Assembly: GCA_017993835.1 (NCBI GenBank)
Contig: JAGOLX010000039.1
Location: forward strand, 1-58,352
Direction: 5' to 3'
Source of the DNA: Phycisphaerae bacterium
GTDB lineage: Bacteria; Planctomycetota; Phycisphaerae; Sedimentisphaerales; Anaerobacaceae
DNA: 58,352 nt
Shown here: positions 1 through 8,331 of the stretch, in pieces
Layout: the number at the start of each line of letters is the position of its first letter
Position numbering within the stretch: the first letter of the stretch is position 1
Notes under the pieces: model-generated
Told to the model about the DNA's origin: nothing
Databases searched by the model: none
Seen by the model: the letters and a program-made list of their open reading frames with translations, nothing else
Made by a program: the position numbers and the translations under genes

Positions 1-108
1 CGTCGTCTGAGCAAGGACTACGAGACGCTGACGGAAAGCAGCGAGGCGATGATTCACTTGGCGATGATCCATTTGATGCTCCGGCGGCTCAGGCCGCGCG
101 CTGCATAG
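1..108 (+). CDS. IS5-family transposase, C-terminal fragment (cut by window edge)
   Basis: An open frame enters from the window edge and ends at TAG 106-108, giving 35 residues beginning RRLSKDYETL and containing SSEAMIHLAMI. This Arg/Lys-rich helix ending in LMLRRL is characteristic of the C-terminus of IS5-family DDE transposases (the RRLxKDYE block carries the last catalytic Glu). Only the end is visible, so it cannot be said whether the element is intact upstream. A TIR-like sequence follows 2 bp after the stop, which supports this being the right end of an insertion sequence. Confidence 0.75.
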   Translation, partial: RRLSKDYETLTESSEAMIHLAMIHLMLRRLRPRAA

Positions 109-109
109 A

Positions 110-129
110 GGTTTTCATACAGATTCTAA
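110..129. repeat. Putative right terminal inverted repeat of the IS5-like element
   Basis: GGTTTTCATACAGATTCTAA lies directly after the transposase stop. Its reverse complement, starting TTAGAATCTGTATGAAAA, resembles the TIRs of IS427/IS1031-group IS5 elements, which usually begin near a TNA target. The left end is outside the window, so pairing cannot be confirmed. Confidence 0.45.
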
Positions 130-161
130 GAACAATTGCAAACAGGATCTTGCGTTAATGT

Positions 162-304
162 CAGGGCTATCGCATGAAACCCGACCCACCCTTGTTTTCT
201 GGCTGGAAACGCGTTCGAGACGTCTTGCTCTCGCGTTTGCCAGTAGGAATAAGAGGCTTCAGAGGCCCAAGAAACGCGGTCAAGGATTTCATGCGATAGC
301 CCTG
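162..304. mobile_element. 143-bp MITE-like element with 18-bp TIRs and 10-bp target duplication
   Basis: The perfect inverted repeats cagggctatcgcatgaaa (162-179) and its reverse complement (287-304) bound a 143-bp non-coding segment. The segment is flanked by the direct repeat gcgttaatgt at 152-161 and 305-314. A 10-bp duplication next to perfect TIRs is what a transposition event leaves; duplications of about this length are typical of the IS4 family. No ORF inside could encode a transposase, so it would be mobilised in trans. It lies about 30 bp from the IS5-like end. Confidence 0.75.
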
Positions 305-459
305 GCGTTAATGTGGATGATGAAAGACAGGTGATGACAGACGAGCAAGGACGCAGGTGGAAACCACAGATGGCAAACGGGAAGACATCTATCGCATTTG
401 CGGTGCCAGCGGAGAGACGGCACACGACCGCGAGGCGAGCATGAAATGCGTGGAACGGG

Positions 460-1425
460 TTACGCATTCTTCGTTGCGCCGAACTGTCTTGCGAGGGCGG
501 CGTTTTCGGTGATCTGGTCGCGGTAGCGGGGGTACATGCCTACGATCACGGCGTCGATGGGTTTGAGTCGCTCGAAGGCGAACTGGAACGCCGACTGCAC
601 CGCCTGGGGTGTATCGCACTTGCGGCCGGCCGCGAGGATCTTGAAGCCCAAGCACGGCTGCCTGACCTGCCGGACTACCTCGGTCATCGCCATGGGATCG
701 GAGGCGAAGAATCCGTGGCCGTTTGGCATCGTGTCGGCGGGCGGCATCTTGGCCTGTTCCTCCTGGGATCTGGTCAGATTGTGGAAGCAGGTCATGAAGA
801 AATCGACCGGCCAGCCCTCATCGGCGATCCGCTTGACGCAGTCGGGATTGTGGGCGGAGACCCCGGCCAAAACGCCTGCATCGCGGATGCGTTTGACGAA
901 ATCGTGGACTTGCTCGCTCTTGCCCTGGCGAAAGAGCGAGTCCGTGACCCCGCCGTGATGGACGATGGCGATGGGTTGTGTGTCGCGGATCACCTGCTCA
1001 ACCCCGCCGCCCGAGTGCAGGCAGATGAACTTCATCATCGAGCCCTGTTCCCGCAGGGTCCGAATGATGCCCGTCATCAACGCGACATCGTGGAACTGGT
1101 GCGTGTTGATCCCCGCGCGTTCGCACTGGGCGAGGAACTCGACGACCCGCTCGCGCGTGAAGTACTCGCGCATCTCCTGATCCATCGAGGAGCCCAGGTA
1201 GGAGTGCCCACTGAGGGGATTGGCGCCCACGATCAGGCGGGTGACTTCGTGATTCCCCAGTCGGATCGTCGGCAGCGGTCTGGCTGATTCGACGGCTGCC
1301 GGCGAGGCTTCCTTGGCTTCAGATGCCATGCCGCCGGCTATGGCCGATCCGGCGACGCCCAGTGAAAGCTGTCGGAGAAACTCCCTGCGTGAGGTGCCGT
1401 TCGCGCCGTGTCGATCCGAGTGCAT
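460..1425 (-). CDS. Tat-exported TIM-barrel (aldo/keto reductase-like) protein
   Basis: 321 residues. The N-terminus has a twin-arginine motif SRREFLR (residues 12-18) followed by a short hydrophobic stretch (LSLGVAGSAIAGG), so it is probably folded in the cytoplasm and exported. The remainder, from LPTIRLGNHEVTRL onward, has the alternating beta/alpha pattern and 'RLIVGANPLSG' start typical of aldo/keto reductase-like barrels in planctomycetes, but no clear catalytic tetrad was identified. The start ATG (1425) is preceded by an AGGAGG ribosome site 7 nt upstream. It stands alone on the minus strand downstream of the methyltransferase-like gene. The function is unknown. Confidence 0.75.
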   Translation of the reverse strand: MHSDRHGANGTSRREFLRQLSLGVAGSAIAGGMASEAKEASPAAVESARPLPTIRLGNHEVTRLIVGANPLSGHSYLGSSMDQEMREYFTRERVVEFLAQCERAGINTHQFHDVALMTGIIRTLREQGSMMKFICLHSGGGVEQVIRDTQPIAIVHHGGVTDSLFRQGKSEQVHDFVKRIRDAGVLAGVSAHNPDCVKRIADEGWPVDFFMTCFHNLTRSQEEQAKMPPADTMPNGHGFFASDPMAMTEVVRQVRQPCLGFKILAAGRKCDTPQAVQSAFQFAFERLKPIDAVIVGMYPRYRDQITENAALARQFGATKNA

Positions 1426-1551
1426 ACCAGCCTCCTGAGATCGGATGAAGATATTTGGTGCATTACGTGCGCAATCCTATAGCTGGGAAGACGCGGACGC
1501 AAATGGAAAGACGGTCGGATGAGATTCGACCCGCAAGGGCGATACCCGCTA

Positions 1552-2748
1552 TTAGAAGACCTTCGGGATGAGACGGTATCTCGTTTTCTTCATGTATTGG
1601 CGATAGTCAGGGAATCGTCGGAGAAACTGTTCCTCAGCGAGGACCCTGAGGATGTAGACGGTCGTCCAGGCGGCGTAGCACAGGGCGCCCGTCACGGTGA
1701 AGGCGGCTCGGAAGCGGAAGAAGCTCAGGCCGAAGAAGGCCAGCTTGAAGGCTGTGGCGGGGTGACGGACGATGCCGTACAGGCCCTTCGTTTGGATCTT
1801 CTTGTAGGACAGGTTGGAGGTCGAGAAACTCAGCGCGCTGCCGCTGAGCATGTACAGGGTGAGGAATACGAGCGACACGATGTCGATGGCCCTGTTCCAT
1901 CCCTGGTCGTTCAGCAGGGGGGCCGAGTTGTCGGGCAGGGAGGGGAAGGGAATGAACTGGACGGCGAAGACGATGAACGGCACGTAGCACATCAGCACCA
2001 CAAGCCAGTGCAAGGGATACGGGTCCACCTCGCGCATCCGGGTCTTGGTGAACCAGGACTCCCAGAAATAGCCCACCGCCGCATTGTTGGAGTCGATCAG
2101 CCACGCCAGAGCGGTCAGGCAGACCAGGATGGAGGACAGGCTCCAGTGCATCTCGAAACCCGGGATGTTCCCCGACAGCCTGGCTATGCCCAGATAGACC
2201 TGTTCGACCATGATCGGGACGTAATGGATTCGGATGAGCGCCGTGAGATAGATGCGTTTATAGGGCCTTTGGAGCAGTCTGTGACGGACCAGGGCAAACC
2301 GTCGTTTCCACAAGGCCTTGAGCAATGAAAGCACCCGCAGGTACGGGTCCCCCATGGCGTTGTCGATGGAGTAGCGATACTTCTCCGCCAGAACGAAGTA
2401 GGGAAACCCCAGGACTATGAAGAGCCGGCAGAAGTCGGCGAAGAACCGACGGGTGTTGACGGTCGCCTCTCGGTACAGCGGATGGGCGCCGTAGAACTTC
2501 AGGATCCCCCACAGGACCAGACCCAGGAAGACGTATTTGCCCAGGGCTTTGGGAATCACCTGACGAAACCGTCGCTTCAGGTAGACCTGTTTGTCGGTCG
2601 CCATGGCGTGGATCGTGTAGAAGGCAATCAGCAACCCGATGGGGGCGTAGAAATAGGCGTGCGGGTCGAGGACCTTCGTTCGATAGAGGGCCCAGGCAGC
2701 CAGGAAGGACAGGGCTATCCCGGCGTAGCAGACGAGCGGATGAGGCAT
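1552..2748 (-). CDS. Polytopic membrane protein with ICMT/phospholipid methyltransferase-like C-terminus
   Basis: About 398 residues from the Met at 2748 (MPHPLVCYAGIALSFL). The frame is open for 35 more codons upstream, but those lack membrane character. There are multiple hydrophobic helices. The C-terminal region carries the isoprenylcysteine carboxyl methyltransferase-like signature: GLYGIVRHPATAFKLAFFGL (Arg-His-Pro SAM-binding motif), then LAEEQFLRRFPDYRQYMKK and a final RLIPKVF. Bacterial members methylate small or lipid substrates at the membrane, but the substrate cannot be inferred here. It is much longer than a minimal ICMT (about 200 aa), with an added N-terminal membrane region of unknown role. 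Confidence 0.75.
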   Translation of the reverse strand: MPHPLVCYAGIALSFLAAWALYRTKVLDPHAYFYAPIGLLIAFYTIHAMATDKQVYLKRRFRQVIPKALGKYVFLGLVLWGILKFYGAHPLYREATVNTRRFFADFCRLFIVLGFPYFVLAEKYRYSIDNAMGDPYLRVLSLLKALWKRRFALVRHRLLQRPYKRIYLTALIRIHYVPIMVEQVYLGIARLSGNIPGFEMHWSLSSILVCLTALAWLIDSNNAAVGYFWESWFTKTRMREVDPYPLHWLVVLMCYVPFIVFAVQFIPFPSLPDNSAPLLNDQGWNRAIDIVSLVFLTLYMLSGSALSFSTSNLSYKKIQTKGLYGIVRHPATAFKLAFFGLSFFRFRAAFTVTGALCYAAWTTVYILRVLAEEQFLRRFPDYRQYMKKTRYRLIPKVF

Positions 2749-3159
2749 GGCGCCGCTGCTCTTCACGGGGGCCAGAGAGTCACAGCCTCGGCTGTGTTCT
2801 GCGTCCCTCAAAACAGAGGCCTTGCCCTGGGATCTATGAGATCTACGACCCATCGTACCTCAAAACACCGCCTCGTAAACGATCCGGCCGATCACGACGG
2901 AAGCAGGGGCGCGGACCTCGCCGACACAGCTCCGCTCGTCGCCGTCCGAGAATCGGCCGTGATTCGGTCCACCATCCGCGTATCGGTATTCCTGAAACCA
3001 CGCGCGCTACATGGTATTTCGACACGAATCACGCCCAGGATTCGCGCAAATCCATATGAATTCGCAGCTTCGAACGGACTGTTGATCCAAGTTCCTGCGG
3101 GAGCGGCAGAATTCCCCTTGGAGAACCCGCGATCCGAAATCGGCGATCCGTAACCGCGG
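2749..3159. other. 411-bp intergenic stretch, no recognisable feature
   Basis: The stretch lies between guaA (ends 3160) and the membrane methyltransferase (starts 2748), both on the minus strand. Open frames here are short and have no family resemblance. No convincing promoter, terminator or repeat was seen. Confidence 0.4.
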
Positions 3160-4701
3160 TCATTCCCACTCGATGGTGGCGGGGGGCTTGCTGGAGATGT
3201 CGTAGACGACACGGTTGACGCCTCGGACCTCGTTGATGATCCGGCTGGAGATCGTGCCCAGGACCTCGTGCGGGATACGCGAGAAGTCGGCGGTCATGAA
3301 GTCCGTCGTCTCCACCGCGCGGATCGCGACCACGTTCTCGTAGCTCCGCTCGTCGCCCATAACGCCGACGGTCGATACCGGGACCAGGACAGCCAGGGCC
3401 TGCGAGATCTTGCGATACAGGCCGGCGGCTTTGATCTCGTCGATCAGGATTTCATCGGCCCCTCGCAGGACTTCCAGCCGCTGCGGCGTGACTTCGCCGA
3501 TGACGCGGACCGCCAGGCCGGGACCGGGGAAGGGGTGTCGCCAGACGATGTCCTCGGGCAGACCCAGGTACTCGCCCACCCGTCGGACCTCGTCCTTGAA
3601 GAGGTCCCTCAGGGGCTCGACCAGCTCGAAGCCCAGCTCGGCGGGCAGGCCGCCCACGTTGTGGTGCAGCTTGATATTGGCGGCGGGATTGCCGTCCTTG
3701 GAGCCCGATTCGATTACGTCGGGATACAGCGTGCCCTGGGCGAGGAACCGTGCGTTCTCGATTCGGTTCGCCTCGGATTGGAAGGCCGCGATGAACTCGG
3801 CGCCGATGATCTTCCGCTTCTTCTGGGGGTCCGTGACGCCCGCGAGGCCCGCGAGGAACTGGCGGGACCAGTCGACGACGCGGAGGTCCATATGGAAGTG
3901 GTCGCGGAAGGTCGCGACGATGCCCTCCCGCTCGTTGCGCCGGAGCAGGCCGTTGTCCACGAGGATGCACACGAGCTGATTTCCGACCGCCTGGTGGATC
4001 AGCGAGGCAGTGACGGAAGAATCGACGCCGCCGCTGAGGCCGCAAATGACTTTGGCGTCGCCGACCTGCGTGCGGATGGCCCGGACCGTCTCGGCGACGA
4101 AGTCGCTCATCTTCCAGTCGCCGGTGCAGCCGCAGATGTCGTAGAGGAAGTTCTTGAGGACGACCTCGCCCCTGGGCGTGTGGCTGACCTCGGGGTGGAA
4201 CTGGACTCCGAAGAACTGTTTTCCCCGATGGCGGACGGCCGCGTGTGGACAGGTCTTCGTCGAGGCAAGCGTGACGAACCCGCCGCCCAGGTTGCCGACC
4301 TGGTCGCCGTGACTGGCCCAGATCGGGGTCTCGTCGGGCAGGGTGGCGAACAGGTCGTTCTTGTCGTAGATCGCAAGGGTCCCGCGGCCATACTCGCGGC
4401 TCCTGGCCGGGATGATTTCGGCGCCGAGGATCTGGCAGCCGAGCTGCATGCCGTAGCAGATGCCGAGGATGGGGACTCCGAGGTCGAAGATCCGCTCGTC
4501 GCATCGCGGAGCGTTCGGCTGATAGACGCTCGCGGGCCCGCCCGAGAGGATGATGCCCTTGAGCGGCATCCTGGCGAGTTCTTCGGCAGGCGTCCCGGCG
4601 GGGCAGATGCGCGAGTAGACGTTCTGTTCTCGCACCCGTCGGGCGATCAACTGGCCGTACTGGCTGCCGAAGTCCAGGATGGCGATCATTTCACGAATCA
4701 T
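3160..4701 (-). CDS. guaA: GMP synthase (glutamine-hydrolysing)
   Basis: 513 residues from ATG 4701, chosen because GGAG lies just upstream and the protein then starts [17 protein letters not shown] as in the family. It converts XMP to GMP using glutamine and ATP. The class I glutamine amidotransferase domain has the nucleophile motif GICYGMQLG and the FHPEVSHT His/Glu pair. The ATP-pyrophosphatase domain has the PP-loop [10 protein letters not shown]. The C-terminal dimerisation domain has [13 protein letters not shown] and ends PPATIEWE. Length and domain order are normal. It is transcribed after guaB with a 68-bp gap, forming a guanine nucleotide operon. Confidence 0.97.
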   Translation of the reverse strand: MIREMIAILDFGSQYGQLIARRVREQNVYSRICPAGTPAEELARMPLKGIILSGGPASVYQPNAPRCDERIFDLGVPILGICYGMQLGCQILGAEIIPARSREYGRGTLAIYDKNDLFATLPDETPIWASHGDQVGNLGGGFVTLASTKTCPHAAVRHRGKQFFGVQFHPEVSHTPRGEVVLKNFLYDICGCTGDWKMSDFVAETVRAIRTQVGDAKVICGLSGGVDSSVTASLIHQAVGNQLVCILVDNGLLRRNEREGIVATFRDHFHMDLRVVDWSRQFLAGLAGVTDPQKKRKIIGAEFIAAFQSEANRIENARFLAQGTLYPDVIESGSKDGNPAANIKLHHNVGGLPAELGFELVEPLRDLFKDEVRRVGEYLGLPEDIVWRHPFPGPGLAVRVIGEVTPQRLEVLRGADEILIDEIKAAGLYRKISQALAVLVPVSTVGVMGDERSYENVVAIRAVETTDFMTADFSRIPHEVLGTISSRIINEVRGVNRVVYDISSKPPATIEWE

Positions 4702-4769
4702 AATTCTCCGTCGTGTGACGTGCGACGTGCGTCGTGCGGAACGCATCCCGCAGTACGCACGACGAATCA

Positions 4770-6242
4770 TCAATCCTCGAATGGGAGACTGGCCGAGTAG
4801 TTCGGGGCCTCCTTGGTAATCTGGATGTCGTGCGGATGGGATTCGCTCATCGAGGCGGAACTGACGCGGACGAATCGGCCATTGCTCATCAATTCGGGGA
4901 TGCTCGGGGCGCCGCAATAGCCCATGCCGGCCCGCAGGCCGCCGACGAGCTGGTAGACGAAGTCGCTGAGCGTGCCGCGGTAGGGGACCCGGCCCTCGAC
5001 CCCCTCCGGGACGAGCTTGCCGACCTCGGTCTTGCTGCTCTGGCCGTAGCGTTCCGCGGAGCCCTTGACCATCGCGCCGAGCGAGCCCATGCCGCGATAC
5101 TCCTTGAACTGGCGGCCCTTGTAGATGACCAGTTGGCCGGGGCTTTCCTTGAGACCCGCGAACAGCGAACCGATCATGACGCAGGAGGCTCCTGCGGCGA
5201 TGGCCTTCGTGATGTCGCCCGACTGGCGGATGCCGCCGTCGGCGATCACGGGAATTCCCTGCTTGGCGGCTGCTTCCGCACAGTCCATGACCGCGGTGAC
5301 CTGGGGCACGCCCACGCCGGAGATGATTCGGGTCGTGCAGATGGCGCCAGGCCCGATGCCGACCTTGACCGCGTCCGCGCCGGCGTCGATCAGCTCCCTG
5401 GCCGCGTCGGCGGTCGCGATGTTGCCTGCGATGACCTCGATCTTGAAGTTCTTCTTGATCTTCTTGACCGTGTCGATGACGTTCTGAGTGTGGCCGTGGG
5501 CGGTATCGACGCAGATGATGTCCACATCCGCGTCGATCAGTGCCTCGACCCGCTCGTACTCGTGCACGCTAACGGCGGCGCCGACCCGGAGTCGGCCGCG
5601 GCTGTCTCTGGCGGCCCGTGGATACTGCTGGACGCGGTCGATGTCCCGCATTGTGATCAGGCCGGCCAGCTCGCCCTTCTTGTTGACCAGCAGGAGCTTC
5701 TCGACCTTGTGGTACCGAAGGATGCCCTTGGCCTGTTCGAGACTGGTGCCCGCTGGACCCGTGACCAGGTTGTCCTTGGTCATGACGGAGCTGACCTCGA
5801 CGTCGAAATCCTCGAGGAACTTCAGATCGCGCCGGGTCAGGATGCCGACAAGCTTCTTGCCCTCGAGGATCGGGATGCCGGAGACGTTCTGCTCGCTCAT
5901 CAGTTCCTGGGCCCGTCGGACCGGTTCTTTGGGCGAGAGGGTAACCGGGTCGAGGATGACGCCGTGCTCGGACCGCTTGACCTTGGAGACCTCGCGTCTC
6001 TGGGCTTCGATGGAGAGGTTCTTGTGGATGATGCCGATGCCGCCTTCCTGGGCCAGCGCGATGGCCAGGGCGGCCTCGGTGACCGTGTCCATGGCGGCCG
6101 AGACGATCGGGATGTTGATCGCGACGTTCTTCGTGAGCTTCGTGCTCGTGTCGGCCTGACTGGGCACGAAATCGCTCTTGGCGGGAATCAGGAGAACATC
6201 ATCGAACGTGATGGCTTCGGCAACGATCTTGCTGCTATTCAT
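4770..6242 (-). CDS. guaB: Inosine-5'-monophosphate dehydrogenase
   Basis: 490 residues from ATG 6242 ([18 protein letters not shown]), with GGAG upstream. It oxidises IMP to XMP with NAD+, the committed step of GMP synthesis. The catalytic barrel is interrupted by a CBS-domain pair (about residues 95-205), as usual. The catalytic Cys loop is [15 protein letters not shown] and the flap is [20 protein letters not shown]. It lies directly upstream of guaA on the same strand. A good sigma-70-type promoter lies about 45 bp upstream. Longer in-frame starts add sequence that overlaps that promoter, so they are rejected. Confidence 0.97.
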   Translation of the reverse strand: MNSSKIVAEAITFDDVLLIPAKSDFVPSQADTSTKLTKNVAINIPIVSAAMDTVTEAALAIALAQEGGIGIIHKNLSIEAQRREVSKVKRSEHGVILDPVTLSPKEPVRRAQELMSEQNVSGIPILEGKKLVGILTRRDLKFLEDFDVEVSSVMTKDNLVTGPAGTSLEQAKGILRYHKVEKLLLVNKKGELAGLITMRDIDRVQQYPRAARDSRGRLRVGAAVSVHEYERVEALIDADVDIICVDTAHGHTQNVIDTVKKIKKNFKIEVIAGNIATADAARELIDAGADAVKVGIGPGAICTTRIISGVGVPQVTAVMDCAEAAAKQGIPVIADGGIRQSGDITKAIAAGASCVMIGSLFAGLKESPGQLVIYKGRQFKEYRGMGSLGAMVKGSAERYGQSSKTEVGKLVPEGVEGRVPYRGTLSDFVYQLVGGLRAGMGYCGAPSIPELMSNGRFVRVSSASMSESHPHDIQITKEAPNYSASLPFED

Positions 6243-6288
6243 CTGCGGCTCCAACAACGCTTCCGCTCCAGTGATCCTTAAACGGGGT

Positions 6289-6317
6289 ACTATACTTTCG
6301 GGCCCTGCGAGCGTCAA
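6289..6317 (-). promoter_or_regulatory. Predicted sigma-70-type promoter of guaBA
   Basis: On the minus strand TTGACG (6317-6312) and TATAGT (6294-6289) are separated by exactly 17 bp. This predicts a transcript start near 6282 and a leader of about 40 nt before the guaB start codon. Confidence 0.65.
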
Positions 6318-6386
6318 ACGATTTCGAGAGGGCTTCGCGCCGCGTGCCGGGGTGTGGCCACGTTTTTATGGCACCCACGGTGGGAT

Positions 6387-6481
6387 TGTCATGCTGAACG
6401 GAGTGAAGCATCCGGGCAACGAATGCAAATGTGGCTTGTTCTCTTGCCCGGCCCAGATCCTTCGCTGCCGCTCAGGATGAT
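6387..6481. repeat. Dispersed repeat of the 'atgctgaacggagtgaagca' type
   Basis: The sequence tcatgctgaacggagtgaag near 6390 and the partner gatccttcgctgccgctcag near 6457 form an imperfect inverted pair. Translated, it gives HAERSEAS-like strings that occur scattered between genes in many environmental bacterial genomes. It sits in the guaB / Cys-rich gene intergenic region. It is the only copy seen in this window. Confidence 0.5.
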
Positions 6482-6686
6482 AGAGTCGGGCATGCACGCT
6501 GCCGCCGATTGGCTACAGTCTGCCAGAAAATACAGTCACAGCCCCGCGCCGCGGGGGGCGGGGGCTGTTGTCCGTGGCGTGCGAACCTGGCGGCGGTCAG
6601 AGCAGTATAGAGTGCAGGCCTCGAGGCGTCTCGATGCCGTGGATGTTGGATGAGATCAACCTTTCGAGGATTTCAGGAGGATACGG
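6482..6686. other. Remainder of the 6243-6686 intergenic region, with one GC-rich hairpin
   Basis: Apart from the guaB promoter and the repeat at 6387-6481, the divergent gap holds a GC-rich palindrome at 6539-6567 (CAGCCCC / GGGGCTG arms). It is followed by TTGTCC and not a T-run, so it is a poor terminator. No coding signal is seen. The last bases carry the strong AGGAGG ribosome site of the next gene. Confidence 0.4.
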
Positions 6687-7061
6687 ATGAAGTCGATGCT
6701 TTCGAGAAACCCGGTTTTCGCGGTGGCAATTGTCGTAGCGTTGGCTGCAGGAACGATGTTGCTGGCCGGTTATGTGGACAAACCGAGCCAGGGGACCGCG
6801 GCTTCGCCGGATGCCAAGTGTACCGGCTGCCCGATGGAGAATGCGGCGCAGTGCTGCAAGGCGGATGCAAGCTGTCAGGGTCACGAGAGTGAGGCTGCCG
6901 CAAGTCTGGCTCCGGCAAGTACTTGCGGTGGGTCCGACTGTGCCCAGGAGAAGCCCCAGACCGGTTGCTCGGGCGGCGGTTGCTCCGATCAGACCCAGGC
7001 CGGCTGCGGCTCAGGCGGCTGTGGCTCGGGCGGTTGTGGCGGCTGTTGTGACAAGAAGTGA
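6687..7061 (+). CDS. Small Cys-rich exported or membrane-anchored protein
   Basis: 124 residues; AGGAGG lies 7 nt before ATG. The N-terminus has a hydrophobic segment (AVAIVVALAAGTMLLAG, about residues 11-27) that would act as a signal peptide or anchor. The rest is low complexity and has 14 cysteines, including KCTGCP, QCC and C-terminal GCGSGGCGSGGCGGCC repeats. There are no CxxCH haem motifs. Such Cys/Gly-rich tails suggest metal binding or disulphide cross-linking, but this is inference and no family was recognised. It is monocistronic, with a strong terminator downstream. Confidence 0.75.
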   Translation: MKSMLSRNPVFAVAIVVALAAGTMLLAGYVDKPSQGTAASPDAKCTGCPMENAAQCCKADASCQGHESEAAASLAPASTCGGSDCAQEKPQTGCSGGGCSDQTQAGCGSGGCGSGGCGGCCDKK

Positions 7062-7143
7062 CATAACGGAAAGAGAGCCCTAACCCAGTACTCAGTCAGG
7101 AATCTGCCTCGTCAGGGGGGAATCCGGGCGGATATACTGACTC

Positions 7144-7195
7144 GCCAGTTTCACCAAGCTCGCCCGTCGGGCGGGCTTGGGGGCTGGCTTTTTTT
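7144..7195 (+). terminator. Rho-independent terminator after the Cys-rich gene
   Basis: A long stem (GCCAG 7144-7148 with CTGGC 7184-7188, inner CCAAGCTCGCCCG with CGGGCGGGCTTGG) is followed immediately by seven T (7189-7195). Confidence 0.85.
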
Positions 7196-7216
7196 ATGCG
7201 CGTCGCGAGGCGGAGC

Positions 7217-7222
7217 TATAAT
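7217..7222 (+). promoter_or_regulatory. Possible -10 box upstream of the ECF sigma gene
   Basis: A perfect TATAAT lies 66 bp before the sigma-factor ATG and just after the terminator T-run. No good -35 hexamer is present at 16-18 bp, so this is a weak prediction. Confidence 0.3.
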
Positions 7223-7287
7223 CAATCCGGAGAAGACGATCTCTGCGCCCATTTGGCCGGCCAGGGGGCGTCTTTGTAGCGACGATC

Positions 7288-7860
7288 ATGTTCTTGACAG
7301 ACATCTCTGGAATGACGAGCAGGGGTTCGGTGGAGAGTAGGTCTGATAACATACTGGTCAGACAGGCAGCCAGGGGCGACGGCGACAGTTTCACAGAGCT
7401 GTGCCGGCGCTATTACGCCCCGATGGTGGCGATCGGTCACGCGATCCTGGGCGACCGGCACTTGGCGGAGGACGCGGCTCAGGAGGCCTTTGCCAAGGCG
7501 GCGGTCCACTTGCCCAAGCTCCGCAAGGCGGATCATTTCGGGTACTGGCTGGCGGCGATTTGTCGAAACGAAGCCAAGAACCTGGGCCGGGCCCGGAAGG
7601 GGGCCCAGATTGGGAAGCCGGCTGAGGAAGCCCCGGCGGGCGCGGATGAGACCCGCGAAGCAGTGAGAATGGCCTTGAGCCAATTGCCGTCGGATGCGCG
7701 GGAGGTGGTCTTCCTGCGGTTCTACGACGGCCTGTCCTACGATCAGATTTCGGCGGTACTCGGGATCTCCGAGCAGGCGATCAACGGCCGGCTCCGCCGG
7801 GCCAAGAAGAAGCTGGCGGAGCATCTCCGCCGCTGCGGTTTCGACGAGGTGGACCTATGA
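7288..7860 (+). CDS. ECF-type RNA polymerase sigma factor (sigma-70 family)
   Basis: 190 residues. Region 2 runs from about residue 22 (DNILVRQAARGDGDSFTEL) to 75 and contains DRHLAEDAAQEAFAKA, the core-binding/-10 recognition helix. Region 4 (about 130-182) has LPSDAREVVFLRFYDGLSYD then a helix-turn-helix (ISAVLGISEQAINGRLRRAK). There is no sigma 1.1 or region 3, as expected for ECF factors. It directs core polymerase to a regulon that cannot be read from this window. Its stop overlaps the next start (ATGA), so it is translationally coupled to the membrane protein that follows, which is the usual place for an anti-sigma factor. Confidence 0.92.
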   Translation: MFLTDISGMTSRGSVESRSDNILVRQAARGDGDSFTELCRRYYAPMVAIGHAILGDRHLAEDAAQEAFAKAAVHLPKLRKADHFGYWLAAICRNEAKNLGRARKGAQIGKPAEEAPAGADETREAVRMALSQLPSDAREVVFLRFYDGLSYDQISAVLGISEQAINGRLRRAKKKLAEHLRRCGFDEVDL

Positions 7861-8312
7861 GCGAGCGTAAAGACGAACGATGGCTCGATGCCCAACTGCA
7901 CCGGGTGATCAATACGACCCGCCCGGGATTCGATGCCGAAGCGTGGAAGCGCAATCACGCCGGAGCCTACCGCACGTTGACTTCGCGTGCGCAAGAGTTG
8001 CAGCGCGATGATGAAGGAATGCGCCGGCGGATTCGTTGGATGTGGGGTGGGGTAGCCGCCGCAGCCGTGATTCTCGTCGGCGTGACCGTCCTGCTGACAC
8101 GGGTGCCGCAGGATCGGCAGGAATCGGCTCCCGGTCCTACTCCAGAGGCCGCCTCGCCGCCGAGCATCGTCAGCATGATCTCGCTGAGAACGGCGTACCG
8201 ACAGGGAGGGGAAGAGGCTCTGAATCAACAGCTTGATATGGCGCTGAGCCAGTTGGGACCGCGGCTCAACGGGCTCACAACGCTGCGTGTTGTTCGTGAT
8301 CTGGATGGTTGA
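7857..8312 (+). CDS. Single-pass membrane protein, candidate anti-sigma factor
   Basis: 151 residues. The cytoplasmic N-terminal part is about 60 aa; one membrane helix follows (MWGGVAAAAVILVGVTVLLT, about residues 61-80), then a short outer domain. It overlaps the ECF sigma gene by 4 bp (ATGA). Position and topology fit an anti-sigma factor that holds the sigma factor at the membrane. However, the HxxxCxxC zinc motif of the common ZAS class is absent, so the role is inferred from context only. Confidence 0.7.
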   Translation: MSERKDERWLDAQLHRVINTTRPGFDAEAWKRNHAGAYRTLTSRAQELQRDDEGMRRRIRWMWGGVAAAAVILVGVTVLLTRVPQDRQESAPGPTPEAASPPSIVSMISLRTAYRQGGEEALNQQLDMALSQLGPRLNGLTTLRVVRDLDG

Positions 8313-8331
8313 AAAATGAAAGGACCGAGAT

